Positions 50,943-60,230 of a stretch of 64,000 bases of DNA are shown piece by piece. The DNA is from Bacteroidia bacterium (lineage in GTDB: Bacteria; Bacteroidota; Bacteroidia; UKL13-3), in the NCBI GenBank assembly GCA_021740845.1, contig JAIOYZ010000003.1, positions 124,001 to 188,000 of the forward strand, in the 5' to 3' direction. Each line of letters starts with the position of its first letter. Within the stretch, counting starts at the first letter, position 1. Below the pieces are notes generated by a model. That model worked only from the letters and a program-made list of their open reading frames with translations. It ran no database searches and was not told where the DNA came from. The translations under genes were made by a program, and so were the position numbers.

Positions 50943-52243
50943 TAGCTGTGCATTAAGGATTCAATGTCTTCCGCTTCAATTGGAATATGCTCCATCAAGT
51001 CGATACAACCATTTTCTGTAATTAGGATTTCATTTTCTAAACGAATGCCAATTGCTTCTTCCGCAATGTAAATTCCAGGCTCGCAACTAAAGGTCATACC
51101 CGCTTTCATTGGCTCATAGCGCATACCTACATCGTGTACATCTATGCCTAAGAAATGGCTGGTACCGTGCATGAAATATTTTTTATATGCAGGCCATTTA
51201 GGGTTTTGATTTTGAATATCTTTTAGAGTGATTAAGCCTAAATCAACCAATTCTTTTTCCATTAATTCGCCCACTTGAACATGGTATTCCATCAACATGG
51301 TTCCTGGTTTCAAAAGATTTTTAGCAGCTTTCATTACTCTTAACACGGCATTATAAACCGCCTTTTGACGAGGAGAAAATTTTCCATTAACAGGCAAAGT
51401 GCGCGTCATATCGCTAGCATAATTTGCATAATCAGCACCACTATCTAGCAAAAGAATATCACCGTCTTTGCATTGTTCATTGTTATCTACATAATGCAAA
51501 ATGCAAGAATTTTTGCCACTTGCTACAATAGGATGAAAGGAATGTCCATTTGCCTTGTTGCGCAAATATTCATGAATTACTTCCGCTTCAATTTCATATT
51601 CCCAAACTCCTGGTTTAACAAATTTTGCCACTCTACGAATCATCTTATTGCTGATTTCAACAGCTACTTTCATCAAATCTAATTCAATGCTAGACTTGAT
51701 TGAACGAAGTCGTTGAAGAATTGGAGAAGCGCGTTCGTATTCGTGTAGTGGATATTTTTGCTTTAATTCATGGGCAAACCTTAATTCCTTATATGGAGTA
51801 GCAATAACGGCTCTGTCGTTTTCATTTAAGCTCAGGTAAATATTTTCGGAATAATTAATAGCCGAATGCATTTTTAGTTCAAATTCATCGTACCAAAAAA
51901 TATTCTCAATCCCACTTACTAAAGTTGCTTCATTTGGCAATAATTTATGGCCATTCCAAATTACCATGGTCTCGCTCGCTCTTTTAATAAAAAGGGCTTC
52001 TCTATATTCTGGTATAGGACAATCCGGTGCTAAAACTAAAATAGTTTCTTCTTGGTCAACACCAGTTAGCCAAAATAAGTTTGAGTTTTGCTTGAAAGAA
52101 TGTGTAGCATCGCCATTCCAAGGATGTTCATCGTTTGAATGAAAAATAGCAATGCTATTAGGTTTCATATGTGCGATGAATTTTTTTCTATTTTCAACAA
52201 ACAAAGCGTTTGGAATCATATCGTATTTTGGACTGTGCTTCAT
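50942..52243 (-). CDS. pepP: Aminopeptidase P family protein
   Basis: LLLDSGADYANYASDMTRTLPVNGKFSPRQK, HGTSHFLGIDVHD, GMTFSCEPGIYI, IRLENEILITENG. Confidence 0.92.
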   Translation of the reverse strand: MKHSPKYDMIPNALFVENRKKFIAHMKPNSIAIFHSNDEHPWNGDATHSFKQNSNLFWLTGVDQEETILVLAPDCPIPEYREALFIKRASETMVIWNGHKLLPNEATLVSGIENIFWYDEFELKMHSAINYSENIYLSLNENDRAVIATPYKELRFAHELKQKYPLHEYERASPILQRLRSIKSSIELDLMKVAVEISNKMIRRVAKFVKPGVWEYEIEAEVIHEYLRNKANGHSFHPIVASGKNSCILHYVDNNEQCKDGDILLLDSGADYANYASDMTRTLPVNGKFSPRQKAVYNAVLRVMKAAKNLLKPGTMLMEYHVQVGELMEKELVDLGLITLKDIQNQNPKWPAYKKYFMHGTSHFLGIDVHDVGMRYEPMKAGMTFSCEPGIYIAEEAIGIRLENEILITENGCIDLMEHIPIEAEDIESLMHS

Positions 52244-52441
52244 GATAAAATAAATTGTGCGTGCAAGCTATAAAAAAAAATGGAGCGAACAAGGAGTAAA
52301 TACTTGCAATAGGAATGAAATTTTTATAACATTTTACCTTATTGAAGAAGGTAGAAAATTCTTCTCTTTTTGTTCCTTTTATTAGTATGATTTCTATCAA
52401 TTTTTTACCTTCATTATTACATTAATATTGTTTTTTATTTC

Positions 52442-52451
52442 GGTTTGAACC
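52442..52451 (+). repeat. Iterated motif GGTTTGAACC (intergenic copy, TTCGGTTTGAACCAAATTTT)
   Basis: Exact 10-mer 40 bp upstream of the PLP-enzyme start codon. Confidence 0.75.
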
Positions 52452-52491
52452 AAATTTTGGATCAAACAATTTTTAAATATTAAATCAATTT

Positions 52492-53733
52492 ATGAAGCCA
52501 GAAAGTTTAATGATGAGTTATGGTTATAAGCCTCATCTATCAGAAGGTGCAATTAAATGTCCCATTTTTCAAACTTCTACTTTTGTTTTTAAAAGTGCCG
52601 AAGAAGGCAAATCTTTTTTTGAAGTAGCATATGGTTTAAGAGAGCAAAAAGTTGGTGAGGAGTTGGGCTTAATTTATAGTAGAATTAACAATCCCGATTT
52701 AGAGATTTTAGAAAATAGACTAACTCTTTGGGATGAAGCTGAAGAAGCAGCAGTATTTGAAAGTGGAATGGCTGCTATTTCTACTGTTTTATTAGAGTTT
52801 TTAAAGCCTGGTGATTTGGTATTAACTAGCAATCCTTTGTATGGTGGTACCGATCATTTTATTAGTAAAATACTCCCAAATTTTGGAATTCACGTGGCTT
52901 CTTTTAAAGTGGGTCAAAGCAAGGAAGAAGTGATTAAAATTGTGGAAGAAACTGGATTTGCCAAGAACTTAAAATTAATTTTTATTGAAACACCAGCCAA
53001 TCCTACAAACGATTTAATTGATATTAAAGATACCAAAGAAGTTGCCAAATATTTCTCTACGCCAGATAATGAAATAGTTCTTGCTGTAGACAATACATAT
53101 ATGGGACCGCTTTGGCAACATCCACTCAAATTAGGAGCGGATTTAGTGCTCTATTCTGCAACCAAATATATTGGAGGACACAGCGATGTTATTGCTGGCG
53201 CATGCCTCGGTTCAAACCGATTAATGAAAAGGGTGAAAGGATTGAGAACTTTTCTTGGTAATATGGCTAGCCCCAATACAGGTTGGTTGTTAATGAGAAG
53301 CCTTGAAACTTTAAAGGTAAGAATGGATGCTCAAGCTATAAATGCAAATAAAGTTGCTGAATTTTTGAACCAACACCCTGCCATAGAAAAGGTTTATTTT
53401 TTAGGAAATTTAACACCTAAAGATGGACATATTTATGAAACCAAAATGAGTCAGTGCTTGAGCAATGGTGCTATGATTTCTTTTGATATCAAAGGCCTTG
53501 AGGAAGATTCTTTCAAGGTTTTAAATAAATTGAAATTGATAAAATTGGCGGTAAGTTTAGGAAGTACCGAAAGCTTAGCAGAGCATCCAGCCACCATGAC
53601 ACACGCTGATGTTGATTTAGAATTAAGAAAAGAGCTTGGCATTAGTGAAAAAATGATTCGCTTGTCGGTAGGTGTTGAAAATTATGAAGACATCATATAC
53701 GACTTAAATCAAGCGCTTTCTGTTATAGTTTAG
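52492..53733 (+). CDS. Cys/Met metabolism PLP-dependent enzyme (cystathionine gamma-synthase/methionine gamma-lyase family)
   Basis: YSRINNPDLEILENRL, FESGMAAISTVLLEFLKPGD, LVLYSATKYIGGHSDVIAGA, LAVSLGSTESLAEHPATMTH. Confidence 0.92.
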   Translation: MKPESLMMSYGYKPHLSEGAIKCPIFQTSTFVFKSAEEGKSFFEVAYGLREQKVGEELGLIYSRINNPDLEILENRLTLWDEAEEAAVFESGMAAISTVLLEFLKPGDLVLTSNPLYGGTDHFISKILPNFGIHVASFKVGQSKEEVIKIVEETGFAKNLKLIFIETPANPTNDLIDIKDTKEVAKYFSTPDNEIVLAVDNTYMGPLWQHPLKLGADLVLYSATKYIGGHSDVIAGACLGSNRLMKRVKGLRTFLGNMASPNTGWLLMRSLETLKVRMDAQAINANKVAEFLNQHPAIEKVYFLGNLTPKDGHIYETKMSQCLSNGAMISFDIKGLEEDSFKVLNKLKLIKLAVSLGSTESLAEHPATMTHADVDLELRKELGISEKMIRLSVGVENYEDIIYDLNQALSVIV

Positions 53734-53764
53734 CTCTTGTATTTTTAATTCGTTTTCTTTTTTC

Positions 53765-53774
53765 GGTTTGAACC
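53765..53774 (+). repeat. Iterated motif GGTTTGAACC (intergenic copy, TTCGGTTTGAACCAAACTCG)
   Basis: Exact 10-mer upstream of the DEAD-box helicase promoter. Confidence 0.75.
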
Positions 53775-53806
53775 AAACTCGTTTTCTAGCAAATGATATT
53801 GGAAAC

Positions 53807-53835
53807 TTGGCTTTCTCTTTATTGGGCTATATTTG
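53807..53835 (+). promoter_or_regulatory. Bacteroidota-type promoter (TTG-N18-TATATTTG)
   Basis: TTG at 53807-53809, 18-nt spacer, TATATTTG at 53828-53835, matching the known TTG/TAnnTTTG architecture upstream of the helicase gene. Confidence 0.6.
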
Positions 53836-53857
53836 CAGCCTTCTAAAGAAATAAGTT

Positions 53858-55171
53858 ATGGATTCCAGCAATATACTTTCTAAATTTAATATTACTCAAC
53901 TCAACGAAATGCAGTTGGCAGCAGCCGATGCCATAAGTAAGGAGAGAAATGTTACCCTTATTTCTCCAACAGGTTCGGGCAAAACTCTTGGCTTTTTGTT
54001 GCCTATTTTGCCTTTTTTAAAAGAAGATAATTTAGGTGTACAGGCTTTAATTATGGTGCCTTCTCGCGAATTGGCCTTGCAAATTGAGACGGTTTTCAAG
54101 CAAATGTCTAGTGGTTTTAAAGTTAATTGTTGCTATGGCGGACATTCAGTGAGAATTGAAGAAAATAATTTGGCTCAATCTCCTGCAGTTTTAATTGGAA
54201 CCCCAGGCCGATTGGCGCATCATATTAGAACTAAGAGTTTAGACTTGAGAAATACACCCATCCTAATTTTAGATGAGTTTGATAAGTCGTTAGAGTTCGG
54301 CTTTAAGGAGGATATGGAGTTTATTGTTTCTCAAATGAAGAACTTGAATAAGCGAGTTTTAACTTCGGCAACTTCATTGGATGAAATTCCACCTTTTGTT
54401 GGTATTAAGGAGGCAAAATCACTAAACTTTACCAAAGAGAGAATAGATTCTAATTCTGGTTTGGTTGTAAAATCTGTTCGCGTAGTGGGCGATGATAAAT
54501 TAGAAGCATTGATGCTTTTATTAGGAAAGATAGGGAATAGAGCAACCATCGTATTTTGCAACCATAGAGAAGCCGTTAACAGAATTTCTGAGCAACTATC
54601 AAAACATAAAATTGAGCATGGTTTTTACCATGGAGGATTGGAGCAGATTGATAGAGAAAAAACCTTAATTAAGTTAAGAAACGGCAGTATTCAATTCTTA
54701 ATTACAACCGACCTCGCAGCCCGTGGTTTAGACATTCCAGAAATAGAAGTTGTAGTTCATTATCAACTTCCAGCTACAGAAGATGTGATGATTCATAGAA
54801 ATGGAAGAACAGCCAGAATGAATGCTTCTGGTGAGGTTTATTTTCTGCTAGGAACAGAAGATTTTTTACCAAAATTTATAAATGAAATTCCTGAAGAAGA
54901 ATTCTTGCCAGATACCTTTGTTTTGCCAAAACCATTAGATTGGAAAACACTTTATATTTCAGCTGGTAAAAAGGATAAGGTAAACAAAATGGATATTGTA
55001 GGAATGCTGCTGCAAAAAGGCAATCTCAAAAAGGATGAATTAGGTAAAATTGAGGTCTTAGATAAATCTGCTTATGCCGCTATTCGCTCCAATAAAATTA
55101 ATAAAACGCTACAGTTGGTTCAAACCGAAAAAATAAAAGGTAAAAAAGTAAAAATGGAAATTGCTTCTTAG
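53858..55171 (+). CDS. DEAD/DEAH-box RNA helicase
   Basis: LISPTGSGKTLGFLLP, VPSRELALQIE, GTPGRLAHHI, LDEFDKSLE, LTSATS, TTDLAARGLDIPEIEVVVHY, HRNGRTAR. Confidence 0.94.
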   Translation: MDSSNILSKFNITQLNEMQLAAADAISKERNVTLISPTGSGKTLGFLLPILPFLKEDNLGVQALIMVPSRELALQIETVFKQMSSGFKVNCCYGGHSVRIEENNLAQSPAVLIGTPGRLAHHIRTKSLDLRNTPILILDEFDKSLEFGFKEDMEFIVSQMKNLNKRVLTSATSLDEIPPFVGIKEAKSLNFTKERIDSNSGLVVKSVRVVGDDKLEALMLLLGKIGNRATIVFCNHREAVNRISEQLSKHKIEHGFYHGGLEQIDREKTLIKLRNGSIQFLITTDLAARGLDIPEIEVVVHYQLPATEDVMIHRNGRTARMNASGEVYFLLGTEDFLPKFINEIPEEEFLPDTFVLPKPLDWKTLYISAGKKDKVNKMDIVGMLLQKGNLKKDELGKIEVLDKSAYAAIRSNKINKTLQLVQTEKIKGKKVKMEIAS

Positions 55172-56461
55172 CTAAAGTACATCTACCAAACTTTCTATTT
55201 TCATACCTCGCGAGCCTTTGAGGAATACAAAGCTGTTGGCAATTGGATTTGATTTTAAGAATTCTATTACTTCAGGAGTGGTTTCAAATTTTTGGTAATT
55301 GGTTTGAGTTTTGTTAAACGCTTTTCCAACTAAAATGGCTTGCTTTACATTTTGGTTCATACAAAATTGAACCATGTTTTGATGTTCTTCTTCTTCGAAA
55401 TTTCCTAACTCAAACATATCGCCTAAAATCAACACTTTGTTTTCGCCTGGCATGGCCATAAAATTTCTAATACTGGCTTCCATGCTGCTTGGATTGGCGT
55501 TATAGGCATCTAAAAAGATGCGGTTGCTTTCTTTTTCAATCAATTGCGACCGTAAATTTTTTGGCGAGTAGGATTCTATTCCTCTTTTAATTTCATCTTG
55601 GTTCAAACCAAAATGAAGGCCAATACTAATTGCAGCTAAAATGTTGTCGAAATTATAGTCTCCACTTAAAGGGCTATTTATATCTAAGCCTTGTAGCTGA
55701 AAATTGATGGTAGGTTGAAAGTAATTTGCCTTAATAAATGTTTCTAGCTCGCTTGTTTTTTCTTGCTCAGAATTTCCATAAAGTACACGAGTTTTAATGT
55801 TTTTACTTTTGTCCATTAAAACCTCATCGTGGCAATTTACAAAGGCAATTCCTTGGTGTTTTTCCAAATACTCAAATAGCTCTGCATTAGATTTGATTAC
55901 GCCTTCCATGCTTCCAAATCCTTCAAGATGATCCTTGCCATTATTGGTTACCAAGCCATGTGAAGGAACTGCAATTTCGCATAAAAAGGCATTTTCGTTT
56001 ACATGGTTTGCACCCATTTCAATTACTGCAATTTGGTGTTCCTTTTTTAGCATTAATAAAGTTAATGGCAAGCCAATATGGTTGTTAAAATTACCAGGAG
56101 TGCTAAGTAAATTGTATTTGGTTTGGAGTACGCTTGTAATAAGTTCTTTGGTAGTAGTTTTTCCGTTTGAACCAACTATTGCAATTACTGGTAGTGCCAA
56201 TTGTTGGCGGTTATATTTGGCAAGATCTTGCAAGGTTCCCAAAACATTATTTACCAATATGCATTGATGGTTTATTTTATACTCCTCTTCATCAATGATG
56301 GCAAAAGCTGCGCCTGCATCAATTGCCTGTTTTGCAAATTTATTTCCATTAAAATTGTCACCCTTTAGAGCAAAGAATAGGCAACCTTCACTTAGTTTGC
56401 GGGTATCTGTGCATATAATAGGGTTTTGAAGAAAGATGGAATAAAGTTCGCTCAATTGCAT
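55172..56461 (-). CDS. murF: UDP-N-acetylmuramoyl-tripeptide--D-alanyl-D-alanine ligase
   Basis: DTRKLSEGCLFFALKGDNFNGNKFA, AIVGSNGKTTTKELI, TPGNFNNHIGLPLTLL, EMGANHVNE, DAYNANPSSMEASI. Confidence 0.93.
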   Translation of the reverse strand: MQLSELYSIFLQNPIICTDTRKLSEGCLFFALKGDNFNGNKFAKQAIDAGAAFAIIDEEEYKINHQCILVNNVLGTLQDLAKYNRQQLALPVIAIVGSNGKTTTKELITSVLQTKYNLLSTPGNFNNHIGLPLTLLMLKKEHQIAVIEMGANHVNENAFLCEIAVPSHGLVTNNGKDHLEGFGSMEGVIKSNAELFEYLEKHQGIAFVNCHDEVLMDKSKNIKTRVLYGNSEQEKTSELETFIKANYFQPTINFQLQGLDINSPLSGDYNFDNILAAISIGLHFGLNQDEIKRGIESYSPKNLRSQLIEKESNRIFLDAYNANPSSMEASIRNFMAMPGENKVLILGDMFELGNFEEEEHQNMVQFCMNQNVKQAILVGKAFNKTQTNYQKFETTPEVIEFLKSNPIANSFVFLKGSRGMKIESLVDVL

Positions 56462-56527
56462 TTTTAAGAATTATTAAAGTGCAAGTTTACCTAGCTTTAA
56501 TTAAATTTGGCGTATAAAATTTCTTTT

Positions 56528-58813
56528 ATGAAAAAATTATTAACTATCCCGTTTGTTTTATTGCTAAGTACTTTTGCTTTTGGCCAAGTTGTTCAATTTA
56601 ATTTTGATAGCAAAGTTACAGTAAGGAATAGCATCGTAGATTCTTTGGATTATCCATTTACTGGTGGATTAAATGCACCTCAATTTTCTAAAATTGATTT
56701 AGACGGAGATGGCATTAAAGACTTATTTGTTTTTGATAGAGTAGGAAATAAAGTGTTGACTTTTTTATATAAAGCGGGCAAATATTCTTATGCACCGCAA
56801 TACGAAAGTGAGTTCCCACCATTGTTTAAATGGGTAATTATCAAAGATTACAATTGCGATGGCAAATTGGATATTTTTACAGAAGTAGATTATAATGCAC
56901 AACCGCAAAAAGACAAGTATGTATCTTCTAACGGTGTTCGTGTGCTAAGAAATGAAAGTACAGTTGCTGGTAAATTTATTTGGAAACAAGATTTGAACCA
57001 ATTAGAAGATATGGGTTTGGGTTCTTTGCCTCCTAGTAATATTGCCTTGGCAAATTCTGATTTCTCTTCTTTTGAAGACATAGATGGCGATGGTGATTTG
57101 GATATTTTACAAATGCCTTTTGGTAAAAACGTTATTACCTATTACCAAAATATGAGCAAGGAAATGAACTATAACTGTGATTCTTTGAAGTATATTTTTA
57201 GAGATGAATGTTGGGGATATGCTTCTTATTTAGTGAATTCTAATGGGTTTTACTTGAATGATAATAGCGCTTGCTATAGAAATTATAAAGTAGCTAAACA
57301 CAATGGAACTACCCTTACACTATTTGATTCTGATGACGATGGAGATATGGATTTAATCTATGGTGATGTTGGGTTTCAAACTTTGGTTTATTTAGAAAAT
57401 GGAAAAACTCTTAATTCATTAGGTAGAGATTCAATTATTTCTCAGGATACAATTTTTCCGATGTATTCAACTCCTGCTAGTATCGAGATTTTCCCAGCTT
57501 CTTATTTATTGGATGTAGATGGCGATGCCAAAAAAGACATGTTGGTAGCTCCTAATGCAGAGGTTGCAGCAAAAAATAAGGACATGGTTTTGTTCTATAA
57601 AAATACAGGAACAGATAAGAAGCCTGTTTTTACCTATCAATCTAATGATTTCATTATTGGAAAAACTTTTGATTTAGGCGGGGGAAGCATTCCAAACTTA
57701 GTGGATATTGATGGCGACGGCGATTTAGATTTGGTAATTGCCACTCAAGGTGAATTTACTCAAACTGGAAATGCAAGTGATCGTTTGGTTTTGTATTTAG
57801 CAAGTGGTACAAATAGAATTACCTATACATTAGCAGATAATAATTTCTTAAATATAAATGGTGTTAGTCCTGCCATTCAAAGAATTGTTCCAACATTTGG
57901 TGATTTAACAGGAGATGGAAAAGCAGATTTATTAATAGGTGATGGAAATGGAAGATTTCATTTTTACGAGAATAATAGCAATGGAACTAGTTATGCTTTT
58001 ACCAAGAAAAGCGACGATTTTTTTGGTATGTATGCGGGTGTGTATGCTGCACCACAATTGGTAGACTTAAATAAGGATGGTAAGTTGGATATCGTTTCGG
58101 GCAGAAAAAATGGAACTTTGGTCTATTTTGAAAACTCTGGCTCCACAACGGCCCCTAATTTTACCTCTGCTCCAACCATAGATTCCATTGGGAAAATTAA
58201 TGTAGCTGAAATGGTTTTAAGTGGAGGTATTCCTTATTATTTTGATGGATATTCTATACCTCATGTTTGTGATTTGGACAAAGATGGTAACTACGAAATT
58301 TTGGTTGGTAGCGAACAAGGAAGATTATTTATGTACCGCAATTTTGATGCAAATGCCAACCGTGTTTGTGATGAAATTGAGAATGTATTTTCTGATGGTG
58401 CAGGAGTAGCTCCAAGTAATATGTTTTTTGGTCCTAAAGTTTCTGCGTTTTCTGGCGATGTAGACAAGGATGGTATTCCGGAATTATTTATAGGAAATTC
58501 TAGAGGCGGACTCCGTTTGTACTCAGCCGATATCAAAGGAGTTATCAGCGGTGTTAAAGAAACAATTGGTTCAAAAAGTAATCTAGTTGTTTATCCAAAC
58601 CCAGCTCATCAAGAATTATTCATACGTTCCGATCGCAATTTAGATGGAATGAGCTATTCTATATACGATATTCTCGGAAATTCGGTTCAAACCGGAAAAT
58701 TAGATGCCTACCAAACCAATATTGATTTAACTGGTATACAACCTGGATTTTACTTACTTAATGCAATTGATGTTAAAGGAAATCAATTTGTTGCAAAGTT
58801 TTTGGTAGAATAA
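56528..58813 (+). CDS. Secreted FG-GAP/VCBS-repeat protein with T9SS type A C-terminal sorting domain
   Basis: Repeated DxDGDGxxD units (DLDGDGIKDLFV, DIDGDGDLDLVIA, DLNKDGKLDIVSG); C-terminus NLVVYPNPAHQELFI...GFYLLNAIDVKGNQFVAKFLVE. Confidence 0.9.
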   Translation: MKKLLTIPFVLLLSTFAFGQVVQFNFDSKVTVRNSIVDSLDYPFTGGLNAPQFSKIDLDGDGIKDLFVFDRVGNKVLTFLYKAGKYSYAPQYESEFPPLFKWVIIKDYNCDGKLDIFTEVDYNAQPQKDKYVSSNGVRVLRNESTVAGKFIWKQDLNQLEDMGLGSLPPSNIALANSDFSSFEDIDGDGDLDILQMPFGKNVITYYQNMSKEMNYNCDSLKYIFRDECWGYASYLVNSNGFYLNDNSACYRNYKVAKHNGTTLTLFDSDDDGDMDLIYGDVGFQTLVYLENGKTLNSLGRDSIISQDTIFPMYSTPASIEIFPASYLLDVDGDAKKDMLVAPNAEVAAKNKDMVLFYKNTGTDKKPVFTYQSNDFIIGKTFDLGGGSIPNLVDIDGDGDLDLVIATQGEFTQTGNASDRLVLYLASGTNRITYTLADNNFLNINGVSPAIQRIVPTFGDLTGDGKADLLIGDGNGRFHFYENNSNGTSYAFTKKSDDFFGMYAGVYAAPQLVDLNKDGKLDIVSGRKNGTLVYFENSGSTTAPNFTSAPTIDSIGKINVAEMVLSGGIPYYFDGYSIPHVCDLDKDGNYEILVGSEQGRLFMYRNFDANANRVCDEIENVFSDGAGVAPSNMFFGPKVSAFSGDVDKDGIPELFIGNSRGGLRLYSADIKGVISGVKETIGSKSNLVVYPNPAHQELFIRSDRNLDGMSYSIYDILGNSVQTGKLDAYQTNIDLTGIQPGFYLLNAIDVKGNQFVAKFLVE

Positions 58814-58883
58814 ATTTATTGCCAGAGATAAATCAGACTTCTAGAGGTTAAAATTCCATAATATTGCATCAAAATAGAGCAAT

Positions 58884-60074
58884 ATGTACGGAAATTTACA
58901 AAATCAGCTACAAGCTGAATTAAACGAAATTGAAACTGCTGGTTTATACAAACGTGAACGCATTATTGCCTCACCTCAAGGAGCAGAAGTTACACTTGAG
59001 AATGGCAAGGATGTTCTTATTTTTTGTGCCAATAACTATTTAGGATTATCTTCTCACCCGAGGGTTTTAGAAGCTGCAAAAAGAACCATTGATTCTCATG
59101 GATATGGAATGAGTTCTGTTCGTTTTATTTGCGGTACCCAAGACATTCATAAAGCTTTAGAAAAGAAAATTGCCGATTTCCTAGGAACAGAGGATACTAT
59201 ATTATATGCTGCCGCTTTTGATGCTAATGGTGGAATTTTTGAACCATTGTTCAATGAGCAAGATGCTATTATTAGCGATGCCTTAAATCATGCAAGTATT
59301 ATTGATGGGGTGCGTTTGTGTAAGGCAGAGCGCCATAGATACGAGCATAATAATATGGCTGATTTGGAGGAAAAACTTCAAGCTACTCAGCATTGTCGTA
59401 ACAGAATTATTGTAACAGATGGTGTATTTAGTATGGATGGAACCATTGCTCAGCTAGATCATATTGTTGCTCTAGCAGAAAAATACAACTCCTTAATTAT
59501 GGTTGATGAATGCCATGCAAGTGGTTTTATGGGTGCCAATGGTAGAGGTACTCATGAATACCGCAACGTAATGGGTAAAATTGATATTATCACAGGAACA
59601 TTAGGAAAAGCTTTAGGTGGTGCAATGGGAGGTTTTACATCTGCCAAAAAAGAAATTATTGATATCCTTCGTCAGAGAAGCAGACCATATTTGTTTTCTA
59701 ATACCTTGGCTCCTGCAATTGTTGGTGCTAGTATTGAGGTTTTGGATATGTTAACCGAAACGACTGCCTTGCGCGATAAACTATGGGAAAGCACACAATA
59801 TTTTAGAAAAGCCATGACAGAAGCTGGTTTTGATATCAAACCTGGAGAGCACCCAATTGTGCCTGTTATGCTTTATGATGCCAAGTTATCACAAGATTTT
59901 GCAGCACGTTTATTGGAAGAGGGAGTTTATGTAGTTGGATTTTATTTCCCTGTTGTTCCAAAAGGTCAAGCTCGTATTCGTGTTCAAATAAGTGCGGGTC
60001 ATGAGAGAGAGCATTTAGATCGTGCCATTACGGCCTTTATTAAGGTTGGTAAAGAGCTGGGTGTAATTTCTTAA
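58884..60074 (+). CDS. kbl: Glycine C-acetyltransferase (2-amino-3-ketobutyrate CoA ligase)
   Basis: [89 protein letters not shown]. Confidence 0.94.
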   Translation: MYGNLQNQLQAELNEIETAGLYKRERIIASPQGAEVTLENGKDVLIFCANNYLGLSSHPRVLEAAKRTIDSHGYGMSSVRFICGTQDIHKALEKKIADFLGTEDTILYAAAFDANGGIFEPLFNEQDAIISDALNHASIIDGVRLCKAERHRYEHNNMADLEEKLQATQHCRNRIIVTDGVFSMDGTIAQLDHIVALAEKYNSLIMVDECHASGFMGANGRGTHEYRNVMGKIDIITGTLGKALGGAMGGFTSAKKEIIDILRQRSRPYLFSNTLAPAIVGASIEVLDMLTETTALRDKLWESTQYFRKAMTEAGFDIKPGEHPIVPVMLYDAKLSQDFAARLLEEGVYVVGFYFPVVPKGQARIRVQISAGHEREHLDRAITAFIKVGKELGVIS

Positions 60075-60082
60075 AAGGGTTC

Positions 60083-60136
60083 GGTTTGAACCAAAACGTA
60101 TTTTCTAAATGTTAAGAGATATGCTTGGTTCAAACC
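60083..60136. repeat. Pair of iterated motifs in opposite orientation: GGTTTGAACC (60083-60092) and GGTTCAAACC (60127-60136)
   Basis: Both exact 10-mers in one intergenic region upstream of a TonB-dependent receptor gene. Confidence 0.75.
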
Positions 60137-60230
60137 CCTGATTGTCAAGTTTGGTAACATTAGCTTAACAAACAATTAATATTGGCCTAACGTGCCAGTA
60201 ACTTTGCCGTAATTTTGCAAGGATAGTTTT

